Below are positions 8,145 through 17,556 of a stretch of 64,000 nt of DNA, one piece after another. The stretch lies in assembly GCF_002937115.1 (NCBI RefSeq), contig NZ_NHRY01000075.1, positions 1 through 64,000 on the forward strand, written 5' to 3'. Numbering within the stretch: position 1 is the stretch's first letter; the number at the start of each line of letters is the position of its first letter. The stretch is from Rhodopila globiformis (GTDB lineage Bacteria > Pseudomonadota > Alphaproteobacteria > Acetobacterales > Acetobacteraceae). A model generated the notes under the pieces. It worked only from the letters and a program-made list of their open reading frames with translations. It searched no databases and was not told the DNA's origin. The translations under genes were made by a program, and so were the position numbers.

Positions 8145-11100
8145 TCATTGAATGTTTTGCGGGCGACGCGATTCGTGCTCGTACATCGCCTGCTGGCGCC
8201 GCTGGCCGCGTTCGGCGGTCCAGCTGTAGATGGCGGGCAGGACGACCAGGGTCAGCAGCGTCGAGCTGACCAGGCCGCCGACAACGACGGTTGCCAGCGG
8301 CTTTTGCACCTCCGAACCGATCCCGGTTGCCAGCAGCAGCGGCACCAGCCCGAGCGCGGCGACGGTCGCGGTCATCAGCACCGGACGCAGCCGCAGCATG
8401 GCGCCCTCGAACACCGCCTCGCGCACCGGCTTGCCGGTCTCGAGCAGCTGATTGAAATACGAAACCATCACCACGCCGTTCAGCACGGCCACGCCGAACA
8501 GGGCGATGAAGCCGACCGCCGAGGGCACGCTGAGGAACTGTCCGGACAGCCACAGCGCGCAGATGCCGCCAATCAGCGACAACGGAACATTCAGGATGAT
8601 CAGCGCCGCATCCGCCAGCGAGCCGAACGACAGGAACAGCAGCAGGAAGATCAGGCCCAGGCCGATCGGCACGACGATCGACAGCGTCTGCTGCGCCCGC
8701 TGCTGGTTCTCGAACTGCCCACCCCAGGTCACGTAATACCCTGGCGGCAGCTTCACTTTCTGTGCCACGGCCTGCTGCGCCTCGGCCACGAAGCCGCCCA
8801 TGTCGCGGTCGCGCACGTTGGTCTGGATCACCACGCGGCGCTGCGCGTCCTCGCGGCTGATCATCGGCGCGCCTTCCTCCAGCCCGATCGTCGCCACCTG
8901 TGACAGCCGGACACGCACGCCCTCCTTGTTGGCCACCCACAAATTGCCGATGGCGTCGGGATCGTTGCGGAACGCCTCGGCGACCCGCAGGTACACCGCG
9001 AAGCGGCGCTGGCCGTCGAGCACGTCGGTGATCCGCTCGCCGCCGACGGCCGTGGTCACCACGTCCATGACGTCGGCCACGTTCAGCCCGTAGCGCGCCA
9101 GATCCGCGCGCCGCGCCCGCACCACGAGCTGCGATTCGCCGCTGATCTGCTCCATCATCACCCCGGCCGCGCCCGGAACGGCGGCAACCGCCCCCTGGAT
9201 CGCGCGACCTTTCTCCTCAAGCACCTTCAGGTCGTCGCCGAACAGCTTGATCGCGATCTGCGCCTTGACGCCCGACAGCAGCTCGTCGACGCGGTTGGCG
9301 ATCGGCTGCGATATGCTGATCGTTACGCCAGGATATTCGCCGAGGTCGTCGGCGATCTTCTTCACCAGGTCCGCGCGGGAATGGGCCGTGGTCCACTCGT
9401 CATGCGGCTTCAGGCCAACCGCGATTTCGTTGTTGTTGACCGATTCGGGATCGCCGCCCAGCTCCGGCCGGCCGATCTGGCTCATGGCATAGGTTACTTC
9501 GGGGTAACGCTTCAGCTTCTGCTCCATGCGCCGGGCGATCCGCAGCGTTTCATCCAGCGAGATGCTGGGGTGCATGGTAATGCGGACATTAAGCGTCCCT
9601 TCCTCCAGTTCCGGAACGAACTCGGTGCCGAGGTGGGGAACCAGGGCGATGGCGCCGAGGAACGCCGTCACCGCGATACCGACAACGGCCAGCCTGCGCC
9701 GCAGCGCGAAGGCCAGGATCGGCCGGTAGCCCCGCTTCAGCCAGCGGACGATGACGCTGTCGTCTTCGCTGATCCTGCCGCACAGCATCAGGGACGCCAG
9801 CACCGGCACGATCGTCAGCGCGCAGACCAGGGAGCCGATCATGGCGAAGGCGATGACGAAGGCCATCGGGCTGAACAGCTTGCCTTCCACACCCTGCAGC
9901 GTGAACAGCGGCAGGAACACCACGATGATGATCAATACGGCGAAGAAAATAGGCTGCGCCACCTCGCGGGCTGCGTCCGCCACGCGCAGGGTGATCGACC
10001 GCTTGCCGTGGTTCGGCTCCGCCAGGTGCCGCATGATGTTCTCGACCATCACCAGCGAGCCGTCGACCATCATGCCGATGGCGATCGCCAGGCCGCCCAG
10101 CGACTGCAAATTCGCCGACAGGCCCCACCAGCGCATCATGATCACCGCCACCAGCATCGACAGCGGGATCGCGCTCAGCACCACCAGCGCGGAGCGGATG
10201 TTCCACAGGAACAGGGCCAGCACCACGACGATCAGCACCGCCGCTTCCTCCAGCGCCTTGGTCACGGTGTGGACGGCCGCCTTGATCAAGGAGGACTGGT
10301 CGTACAGCGGAGTCAGCGTCACCCCGGGCGGCAGCGTCGCCTGGATGGCTTCGATCTTCTTGCGGACGCCTTCGATCACCTTGTTGGTGTTGGCGCCCTT
10401 GAGCTGCTGCACGATGCCCATGACGACCTCGCCCTCGCCATTGAGGGACGATGCGCCCTGGCGGATCTCGCTGCCGTATTCCACGTCCGCGACATCGCGC
10501 ACATAGACCGGCGTGCCGTTCACCGATTTCAGCACGATGCTTTCGATGTCGAGCAGCCCATCCTGCCCGCCGCGGATCAGCCCCTCGCCGCGGATCACCT
10601 GCTGGTCCTGCGCACCTTCCAGGTACCACCCGCCGGCGTTGGCGTTGTTCGTCTGCAACGCGGCCTTCAGGTCGTCGATCGTCAGGTCATAGGCGATCAG
10701 CCGGTTCGGATTCACCCGGACCTGGTACTGGCGCACATGGCCGCCGATGCTCATGACATCGGTCACGCCCGGCACGGTGCGAAGCTGGAACTTGATCTGC
10801 CAGTCGTTGAGCGCCCGCAGGTCCATCAGGTCCATGGTCGGGCTGGTCAGCACATACTTGTAGATCTGCCCGAGCCCCGTGGTGATCGGCCCGAGTTCGG
10901 GATTGCCCAGGCCGTTCGGTATCCGTTGCCGGGCGATCTGTAATCGTTCCAGCACGAGCTGCCGGGCGAAGTAGGTGTCGATCGCATCCTCGAAGACGAC
11001 CGTCACCACCGACAGGCCGGTCTTCGAGATCGAGCGCACCTGGGTCACGCCAGTCAGGCCGCCCATCACCGATTCGACGGGGAAGGTGATCAGCCGCTCG

Positions 11101-11282
11101 ACCTCCGCCGCGGCCAGGCCGGGCGCCTGCGTATAGATCTGCACCTGGACGTTGGTGACATCCGGGAAGGCATCGAGGTTGAGCCTGGACGTGGACCACA
11201 GGCCGAACGCCAGCAGCCCGATCGCGGCCAGCACGACGATCAGGCGGTGCCCCAGGGCCCGTTCGATGATGGTATTGATCAT
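8145..11282 (-). CDS. czcA: Heavy-metal efflux RND transporter (CzcA/CusA family)
   Basis: This 1045-residue proton-driven inner-membrane pump exports divalent or monovalent metal ions through a tripartite complex. The N-terminus (RLNLDAFPDVTNVQVQIYTQ) and the sequence GGQFENQQRA near residue 840 are typical of the heavy-metal branch of the RND superfamily. The membrane motif IGMMVDGSLVMVENIM contains a single Asp, as in this branch, instead of the Asp-Asp pair of drug pumps. It has twelve predicted helices with two large periplasmic loops. The metal (Co/Zn/Cd/Ni versus Cu/Ag) cannot be fixed by eye. It lies 6 bases after czcB in one operon. Confidence 0.92.
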   Translation of the reverse strand: MINTIIERALGHRLIVVLAAIGLLAFGLWSTSRLNLDAFPDVTNVQVQIYTQAPGLAAAEVERLITFPVESVMGGLTGVTQVRSISKTGLSVVTVVFEDAIDTYFARQLVLERLQIARQRIPNGLGNPELGPITTGLGQIYKYVLTSPTMDLMDLRALNDWQIKFQLRTVPGVTDVMSIGGHVRQYQVRVNPNRLIAYDLTIDDLKAALQTNNANAGGWYLEGAQDQQVIRGEGLIRGGQDGLLDIESIVLKSVNGTPVYVRDVADVEYGSEIRQGASSLNGEGEVVMGIVQQLKGANTNKVIEGVRKKIEAIQATLPPGVTLTPLYDQSSLIKAAVHTVTKALEEAAVLIVVVLALFLWNIRSALVVLSAIPLSMLVAVIMMRWWGLSANLQSLGGLAIAIGMMVDGSLVMVENIMRHLAEPNHGKRSITLRVADAAREVAQPIFFAVLIIIVVFLPLFTLQGVEGKLFSPMAFVIAFAMIGSLVCALTIVPVLASLMLCGRISEDDSVIVRWLKRGYRPILAFALRRRLAVVGIAVTAFLGAIALVPHLGTEFVPELEEGTLNVRITMHPSISLDETLRIARRMEQKLKRYPEVTYAMSQIGRPELGGDPESVNNNEIAVGLKPHDEWTTAHSRADLVKKIADDLGEYPGVTISISQPIANRVDELLSGVKAQIAIKLFGDDLKVLEEKGRAIQGAVAAVPGAAGVMMEQISGESQLVVRARRADLARYGLNVADVMDVVTTAVGGERITDVLDGQRRFAVYLRVAEAFRNDPDAIGNLWVANKEGVRVRLSQVATIGLEEGAPMISREDAQRRVVIQTNVRDRDMGGFVAEAQQAVAQKVKLPPGYYVTWGGQFENQQRAQQTLSIVVPIGLGLIFLLLFLSFGSLADAALIILNVPLSLIGGICALWLSGQFLSVPSAVGFIALFGVAVLNGVVMVSYFNQLLETGKPVREAVFEGAMLRLRPVLMTATVAALGLVPLLLATGIGSEVQKPLATVVVGGLVSSTLLTLVVLPAIYSWTAERGQRRQQAMYEHESRRPQNIQ

Positions 11283-11288
11283 GCCGCG

Positions 11289-12431
11289 TTACTCGGCGCT
11301 GGCGAACGAGCTCTTCTCGAGCTCGGCGCGCAGCGTGAACGCGCCCTGGCTGACGACCTTCTCCCCCGGTTGCAGGCCGCTGACCACCTCGACGCGCGAG
11401 CGGCCGCGGTTGCCCAGGATCACCGGCCGCTTACGGAACACGCCCGGCGCTGCCTCCACGAAGACATAGGCCTGGTCCTTCTGCCGCTGCACGGCGGAAA
11501 CCGGGATGGCCAGCACGTTTGCCGGATGGGGCCTGATCGTGACCCCGGCGAAGCTGCCGGGGCGCAGCATGTGCTCGGCGTTGTCGAGCTCGACGCGGAT
11601 CTTCAGCGTCCGCGTCTGCTGGTCCACGATGTCGGAAATCCAGGTGACCTTGCCTTCGAAGCGGCGCTCGGGATAGCCCTCGACGATCACGCTGGCGGGC
11701 TGGCCGAGGGCGACTTTGCCGATGTCGCGGGCGAACACGCTGGCGATCACCCAGACATGGTCCAGGTTGGCCAGCCGGAACAGCGGCGTGCTGTCGCTCA
11801 CCTGGTCGCCGACATTGACGCGCCGCTCGATCAGCGTGCCGTCGATCGGCGCCCTGACCGGCATGCGGGGCGATACGCCGGTTGGCATCTCCCCAGCCTT
11901 GGCCGGATCGAGGCCCAGCAAGGTCAGCTTGCGCTCGGCGGCCCGCAGTTCCACGGCCGCCTGCTCGGCCGCCTGGCGGGCGACCTGGTACTCCTGCTCC
12001 GAGGTGATCCTCTTGGCGCGCAGGCTGGCTTCGCGCGCCGCCCGTGCCTGCATCAGCGCCAGCTTGGAGCGGGCCGTGAGATAATTTGCTTCCGCTTCCG
12101 CGATTGTGCTGCTCTCGATCACCGCCAGCGTGTCGCCGGTGCTGACGGTGTCGCCGAGGTGGCGCGGCACGTCGCGGACGATGCCGGCGCTGCGCGGCAG
12201 GATGTCGACGATGCGGTTCTGGTCGGGCATGACCTCGCCGTTCAGCAACAGCTCCGGGCTGATCGTGCCGGGCTGCGCCGGTTCGGTGGCAAGCTCGATG
12301 AGCTTGATCTGGTCCTGCGTCAGGCGGACCTCCCCGGACGGCGCGGCTTCCGGGGCGGGAGCGGCCCGGGCGCCGGTCATCACGAAGACCGGCAGCGTCA
12401 GCAGGGCCGCCATCAGGAATCGCCGGGTCAT
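11289..12431 (-). CDS. czcB: Periplasmic adaptor of the metal-efflux pump (CzcB family)
   Basis: A 380-residue membrane-fusion protein that bridges the RND pump and the outer-membrane channel. It has a signal sequence at 1-23 (FLMAALLTLPVFVMTGARA) and a split lipoyl domain (RSAGIVRDVPRHLGDTV and PVRAPIDGTLIERRVNVGD). These flank an alpha-helical hairpin (AEAEANYLTARSKLALMQAR onward), with beta-barrel and C-terminal domains following. Its first four bases overlap the end of czcC (ATGA), so the two are translationally coupled. No extra metal-binding N-terminal His-rich segment is present. Confidence 0.9.
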   Translation of the reverse strand: MTRRFLMAALLTLPVFVMTGARAAPAPEAAPSGEVRLTQDQIKLIELATEPAQPGTISPELLLNGEVMPDQNRIVDILPRSAGIVRDVPRHLGDTVSTGDTLAVIESSTIAEAEANYLTARSKLALMQARAAREASLRAKRITSEQEYQVARQAAEQAAVELRAAERKLTLLGLDPAKAGEMPTGVSPRMPVRAPIDGTLIERRVNVGDQVSDSTPLFRLANLDHVWVIASVFARDIGKVALGQPASVIVEGYPERRFEGKVTWISDIVDQQTRTLKIRVELDNAEHMLRPGSFAGVTIRPHPANVLAIPVSAVQRQKDQAYVFVEAAPGVFRKRPVILGNRGRSRVEVVSGLQPGEKVVSQGAFTLRAELEKSSFASAE

Positions 12432-13852
12432 GGTGCTGCTCCTTTCCCCGCACCACCGCGGCCGGGTTCGTTTCTTGATGATTGGCCGGTCAGCCGTTCG
12501 GCGTCGGCACTGGCGCCCTGGTAGGCCGCCTCGGCGTCGATCAGCTGCGCCCTGGCATCCAGCAGCGCGCGCTGGGCATCGAGAACTTCCAGGAAGCTGA
12601 ATTTTCCCTCCCGATAGCCTGTGCTGATGCCGTTGAACGTCGTCTCGGCGGCGGGCAGGGTGGAGCGGCGCAGTGCCCGCACGGTGTCATAGGCGGAGGT
12701 CAGCCGCTCATGCGTCTGCGCAATCGCCGCGGCAACCTGCTGGGTGACCTGCTGCTGCTGCGCCTGGCCCCTGGCCACCTGAAGCTGGGCGTCCCGCAGG
12801 TTGCCTTCGTTGATGCTGTAGACCGTCAGCGGGATCGAGAATCCGGCGATGAATGCCGTCTCTCCGACGCCATAGCCGTAGCGGCGGGCGCCGACGACGA
12901 TCCTCGGATCAGGAATGTTCTTTGCTTTCTCCAGCGCGACGCGTGCCTCGCGCTGGTTCATCTCGGCGGCCCATCGGGCGATGTCGGGGTTGTCGGCCGC
13001 CATGCGCTGCAACGCCGGCAGCGGCTGGACGGGCGCCACGTCGCCCAGGTCGCCAAGCGCTTCCTGGAAGCGTGGCTGCGTGCCGCCCCAGAAGGCGGCG
13101 AGGCGGGAGCGTGTGACCTGAAGCTCCCGCTCGGCCTTGTCCCGCGCCACCTGTCCGCCCGAGAGCAGCACCTGCGCGCGGCTTTCCTCCAGTGGCGACA
13201 CCTGCCCGGCGCGGGCGCGCTCGGCGACGGCGTTCGCCAGCTGGCGCTCGAGCCGCAGTGTTGCTTCGGCCAGCTTCAGCCGGCGCTGCGCGGCCAGGAC
13301 GTCGGTGAAGGCGCGCTTGGTGCCGACGAAGACATCGAGCCGCCTGGTTTCGTAGTCCCAGGCAGCCAGGGTTTCGCCCCATCGGGCCAGCCGGACCCGT
13401 TTCGCGCGTTTCGCTCCCAGTTCGACGACCTGTGCCAGGGCCAGCGTTGCCTGTGAGCCGCCCAGGGCACGCTTGGCCGGACCGGTGCCGGCGATATCCT
13501 CTCCCAGCACATCCATTTCGGGATTGGGCGGCCGATCGGCCTGGAGGGTACGGGCCTCGGCGGCGCGGATTTCGATGGAATACGGGGCCAGTGCGGGATT
13601 GCCGACCAGGGCGAGGGACAGGGCCCGCTGCAGGGTGAGACCGCCGATCGGCTCCGGGATGCGGGCGATGGTCGTGGCCGGCTGCAGCCCGGGCAACGGC
13701 GCGGACACGGGCAGCGGCGGTGACGGGGTTCCGATCGCATCCTGCACGAGCTGTGGAGGCGGCGGGCGGGTCATCTTTGCCTGGTCTGTGGCACAGGCGG
13801 TCAGGCCCAGCGCCAGGCATGCGCTGAGTGACTGCGACAGTCGTCGCGGCAT
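12428..13852 (-). CDS. czcC: Outer-membrane efflux channel of the metal pump (TolC/CzcC family)
   Basis: A 474-residue outer-membrane factor. The signal region ends in the lipobox LTAC with Cys20, predicting lipid anchoring in the outer membrane. Two TolC-type repeats are visible: LTLQRALSLALVGNPALAPY with the helical segment to about residue 240, and MAADNPDIARWAAEMNQREA onward to about 450. It is the first gene of the minus-strand operon czcC-czcB-czcA-cupredoxin. It is also the only outer-membrane channel in the window, so it could also serve the neighbouring MdtABC-like pump; that is inference. Confidence 0.9.
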   Translation of the reverse strand: MPRRLSQSLSACLALGLTACATDQAKMTRPPPPQLVQDAIGTPSPPLPVSAPLPGLQPATTIARIPEPIGGLTLQRALSLALVGNPALAPYSIEIRAAEARTLQADRPPNPEMDVLGEDIAGTGPAKRALGGSQATLALAQVVELGAKRAKRVRLARWGETLAAWDYETRRLDVFVGTKRAFTDVLAAQRRLKLAEATLRLERQLANAVAERARAGQVSPLEESRAQVLLSGGQVARDKAERELQVTRSRLAAFWGGTQPRFQEALGDLGDVAPVQPLPALQRMAADNPDIARWAAEMNQREARVALEKAKNIPDPRIVVGARRYGYGVGETAFIAGFSIPLTVYSINEGNLRDAQLQVARGQAQQQQVTQQVAAAIAQTHERLTSAYDTVRALRRSTLPAAETTFNGISTGYREGKFSFLEVLDAQRALLDARAQLIDAEAAYQGASADAERLTGQSSRNEPGRGGAGKGAAP

Positions 13853-14298
13853 GGAAAGCCCTTGTGTTGAATGGTCCGGCAGGCCTGGTTGCGATCAGGC
13901 CTGCATGCGGGCGTGCGCTTCGCGGATGCGGCCAGGAAGGCCGGGACTGTTGTTCAATGCTTCGTCATCCTGATCCATGAGCCTGCTCGTTGGCTGTCAA
14001 CCGTGCTCTTTTGCTGTTGCTTCGCGGAATGTGCGGCTTGGTTCGGGGCCGGCCCCGGGTTATGGGCGCGGTTCTATCGCAGGGTCACTGACACGTGGCT
14101 GTCGGCGCTTGTCAGCGAATGGACAGGTTGCGCAGGGTAAGGCCAGTAAGGACAGCCAGCCGGTAGATCGGTTGCTGGCGAGCGGCCGCACGATGTGTGG
14201 CCACCGTCCTGATCGGCACGGCAGGACTCAAATCAAGGCCGCCACCGGCAGGTCAGCCAGCGGCTCCGCGAGCGTTCCGCCGGCAAGGTGATCTTCTG
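13853..14298. other. Intergenic region upstream of the metal-efflux operon
   Basis: This region should hold the czcC promoter and the 3' end of the long glycosyltransferase/RND operon. I see no convincing gene, no clear terminator and no recognisable metal-regulator operator. No MerR, ArsR or CusR-type regulator gene sits beside this operon. Confidence 0.5.
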
Positions 14299-17200
14299 CT
14301 ACGACCAGTTCCGTACCCGCCGGACTCCGTGCCGGGCGCCGGCCATGAACGTATAGACCACCGGCGTGGTGTAAAGCGTCAGCAACTGGCTCAGCAGCAG
14401 CCCGCCGATCACCGCTATCCCAAGCGGATGGCGCAGCGCCGCTCCCTCACCCCCGCCGACTGAAAGCGGCACGGCGCCCAGCACGGCGGTCAGCGTGGTC
14501 ATCAGGATCGGGCGCACGCGCTTCAGGCAGGCGTCGCGGACCGCCTCGGCCGCGGAAAGCCCGCGCTCACGCTGATTGCTCAACGCGAAATCGACCAGCA
14601 TAATGCCGTTCTTCTTGACGATGCCCAGCAGCAGGATCACCGCAATCAGGGCGACCACCGTGAACGGCGTGCCGGTGACCCGAAGCGCCAGCATGGCCCC
14701 GATCACCGCCGGCGGCAGCGTGGAGAGGATCGTCAGCGGGTGCAGGAAGCTTTCGTACAAAATCCCCAGCACGATGTAGATGGTGACCAGCGCCGCCACG
14801 ATCAGCAGTGCCTCGGTGCGCTGCGAAGCCTGGAACGCGGCGGCGGCGCCCGCAAAAGCGCCATGCACCGATGCCGGCAACCCGATCCGCGCCACCGCCG
14901 CCGTGATGGCAGCGACGGCGCCGGCCAGGGTGCCGCCGGGCGGCAGGTTGAACGAGATCGTGGCCGCCGCCTCCAGCCCCTGGTGGTTGACGACGATCGG
15001 CGCGATCCCGCGCTGCCAGCGAGCCACCGCCCGCAGCGGCACCATGGGCTCCATGGCCGGGCTGATCGGCGCGGCCGAAGCCTCGCCGCCGCGGCCGACG
15101 GCGGCGATCGCGTTGCTTGCCTCCTGTTGCGCGGCACCAGGCGCCGGCGTGGCGCCAATCCGCACGCTGACCTGCCGGGCAAGCCCCTCAACCGGTCCGG
15201 CCGCAATCCCTGCGGTCACGCTGGTGCCGGCCGGCGGCGCTCCGACGGTGCCGATGAACAGACGGTCCAGCATCGCCGGGTCCTGCCAGTAGGCCGGCGC
15301 GGCCTCCAGCACGACGTGATACTGGTTCAAGGCATCGTAGATCGTCGAAACCTGGCGCTGGCCAAACGCATCGTACAGCGCATTGTCGATCAGCACCGGC
15401 GTCAGGCCATGCGCCGCCGCCGCATCCCGGTCGATGTGCAGCATCGCCGAAAGGCCGCGGAACTGCAGGTCGGAGTTGACGTCCACCAGAGCTCGGCTCT
15501 TGCGCAACGCGGCAACCAGCCGATCGGCCGCCCCCTGTACCGCGGCCTCGCTGTCGCCGCGCAGCGTGTACTGGAACTGCGCATTGCTCGACCGCCCGCC
15601 CAGGTGCAGGTCCTGCACCGCCGTGAGGTACAGCCGCGCTCCCGCCACCCGGGACAGTCTCGGCCGCAGCCGGGTAATCACCGCATCGGCGCTGACGCCG
15701 CGTTGCGCCAGCGGCTTCAGGCTGATGAACAGCGAGCCGGCATTGGTCTGCCGTCCGCCCGTGAAGCCAACCACCGAGCCGACGGCCGGGTCCTCCCGCA
15801 TGACCTGCTCGAACTGGGACAGCTTTTCGCGCATCAACTGGAACGACGCGCTCTGGTCGCCGATCAGCTTGCCCACCAGCCGGCCGGTGTCCTGCTGCGG
15901 GAAGAAGCCCTTCGGCATCGAGTGGAACACGACCAGCGTCGCGCCCACGCACGCCAGCAGGATTCCGCCCATGAACAGGCGGTGCCGCAACGCCCAGTCG
16001 AGTGACCGCCCATACAGCCGCATTCCCCCGGCGGCGCCCCGCTTTGCCGCCGCGCCGGGCCGCAGCAGCACCACGCACATCATCGGCGTCGTTGACAACG
16101 ACACGACCAGCGACACCAGTACCGCCACCGACAGGGTCACCGCGAATTCCCGGAACATCCGGCCGACCAGCCCGCCCATGGCCAGGATCGGCAGCAGTGC
16201 GGCAATCAGCGACAGGCTGATCGAGACGACGGTGAAACCGACCTCGCGCGTGCCGGCCAGGGCCGCGGCCCGGCGCGGCAGCCCCTCGGCCATGTGGCGC
16301 TCGATGTTTTCCAGCACCACGATGGCGTCGTCCACGACGAATCCAGTGGCGACGATCAGCGCCATCAGCGAGAGATTGTCGATGCTGTAGCCCAGCAGGC
16401 ACATCACGCCAAACGTGCCGGAGATCGAAACGACAACCGCCACCGCAGGGATCGCGGCGGCTCGCAGGCTGCGCAGGAAGACGACCACCACCAGTACGAC
16501 AAGCCCGATCGCCAGCAGCAGCGCCTCGCGCATGTCCGCCAGTGAGGCGCGGATCGTGGTGCTGCGGTCGACCGTGATGGCAAGGCTGGCATCCGCCGGC
16601 AAAGCGGCGGTCAGTTCCGGCAGCAAGGCCCGCACCTCGTCGGCAATGGCGATGATGTTCGCGGCGGGCTGGCGGTACAGCATCAGCAGGACCGCCGGCT
16701 TGCCGTTCGCGAGCCCGGCATTGCGCAGGTTCTCCACCGAATCCGTTACCGCCGCCACGTCGCTCAGCCGCACCGGCGCGCGGGTGTGCGCCCCGGGCTG
16801 CGTGCCCTGGCGCCACCCGACAATGATCTCGCGCAGATCGCTGGCCCGCCGGATCCGGTCATTGACGGCGATCTGCAGGCGATGCCCGGCGAATTCCACC
16901 ATGCCCTTGGGGCTGTTGGCATTGGCCGAGGCCGCGGCGGCGCGCAGATCCTCCATGCTGATGCCCAGTTCCGCCAGCGCGTCCGGGTTGGTCTCGATCC
17001 GCACCGCCGGCAGCGACGCACCGGCCATGTCCACGTCGCCCACGCCGGGCAGTTGCGACAGCCGCTGGCGCAGCACGCTGTCGGCAGCATCGAACAACTG
17101 CGCCTGCGTCAGCGTGGCGGACGTCAGCGCCAGCACCAGCACCGGCGCATCGGCCAGGTTCACCAGCCGGTAGATCGGATTGCTGCGCAGCGTCGCCGGC

Positions 17201-17556
17201 AAATCGGCGTGCGCGGCATTGATCGCCGCCTGGACATCGCGCGCCGCGCCGTCGATGTCGCGATCGAGGCCGAACTGAAGCGTGATGCGCGTCAGCCCGG
17301 TGAAGCTCTGCGAGGTCATCTCGGAGACATCGGCAATCGCCGCGAGGTGACGCTCCAGCGGCGCGGCGACGCTGCTGCCCATGATCGCCGGACTGGCGCC
17401 CGGCTGCCGTGCCTGCACCAGGATGGTCGGCATGTCGATCTGCGGCAGCGGCGCGACCGGCAGGCCGAAATAGGCGACAAGCCCGGCCAGCAGCACCGCG
17501 ATGGTCAGCAGCGTGGTCGCCACCGGACGGGCAATGAACAGGGCGGACAGGTTCAC
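14299..17556 (-). CDS. mdtC: MdtC-like RND multidrug/solute efflux subunit
   Basis: This 1085-residue inner-membrane pump belongs to the hydrophobe/amphiphile branch of RND. The N-terminus is NLSALFIARPVATTLLTIAV, and the proton-relay helix has the Asp-Asp pair in GFVVDDAIVVLENIERHM. It is paired with a second RND protein upstream, the hallmark of MdtBC hetero-trimers. Compared with the partner it carries an extra Ala/Gly-rich stretch of roughly 50 residues (around VRIGATPAPGAAQQEASNAI) just before VPLRAVARWQRG in the second periplasmic loop. The start overlaps the stop of mdtB by 4 bases. It is the last gene of a seven-gene operon. Substrate unknown. Confidence 0.9.
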   Translation of the reverse strand: MNLSALFIARPVATTLLTIAVLLAGLVAYFGLPVAPLPQIDMPTILVQARQPGASPAIMGSSVAAPLERHLAAIADVSEMTSQSFTGLTRITLQFGLDRDIDGAARDVQAAINAAHADLPATLRSNPIYRLVNLADAPVLVLALTSATLTQAQLFDAADSVLRQRLSQLPGVGDVDMAGASLPAVRIETNPDALAELGISMEDLRAAAASANANSPKGMVEFAGHRLQIAVNDRIRRASDLREIIVGWRQGTQPGAHTRAPVRLSDVAAVTDSVENLRNAGLANGKPAVLLMLYRQPAANIIAIADEVRALLPELTAALPADASLAITVDRSTTIRASLADMREALLLAIGLVVLVVVVFLRSLRAAAIPAVAVVVSISGTFGVMCLLGYSIDNLSLMALIVATGFVVDDAIVVLENIERHMAEGLPRRAAALAGTREVGFTVVSISLSLIAALLPILAMGGLVGRMFREFAVTLSVAVLVSLVVSLSTTPMMCVVLLRPGAAAKRGAAGGMRLYGRSLDWALRHRLFMGGILLACVGATLVVFHSMPKGFFPQQDTGRLVGKLIGDQSASFQLMREKLSQFEQVMREDPAVGSVVGFTGGRQTNAGSLFISLKPLAQRGVSADAVITRLRPRLSRVAGARLYLTAVQDLHLGGRSSNAQFQYTLRGDSEAAVQGAADRLVAALRKSRALVDVNSDLQFRGLSAMLHIDRDAAAAHGLTPVLIDNALYDAFGQRQVSTIYDALNQYHVVLEAAPAYWQDPAMLDRLFIGTVGAPPAGTSVTAGIAAGPVEGLARQVSVRIGATPAPGAAQQEASNAIAAVGRGGEASAAPISPAMEPMVPLRAVARWQRGIAPIVVNHQGLEAAATISFNLPPGGTLAGAVAAITAAVARIGLPASVHGAFAGAAAAFQASQRTEALLIVAALVTIYIVLGILYESFLHPLTILSTLPPAVIGAMLALRVTGTPFTVVALIAVILLLGIVKKNGIMLVDFALSNQRERGLSAAEAVRDACLKRVRPILMTTLTAVLGAVPLSVGGGEGAALRHPLGIAVIGGLLLSQLLTLYTTPVVYTFMAGARHGVRRVRNWS

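Noticed and set aside
9381-10943. 520-codon open frame antisense to czcA
   Set aside because: Composition (His, Gln, Arg, Asp-rich) is that of a reverse-strand shadow of an RND pump; it has no ribosome site or domain.
14180-14310. Possible transposase relic upstream of the czc operon (a frame reading RLRERSAGKVIFCYD)
   Set aside because: Only a dozen residues vaguely recall IS110-type proteins and neighbouring residues do not continue the match.
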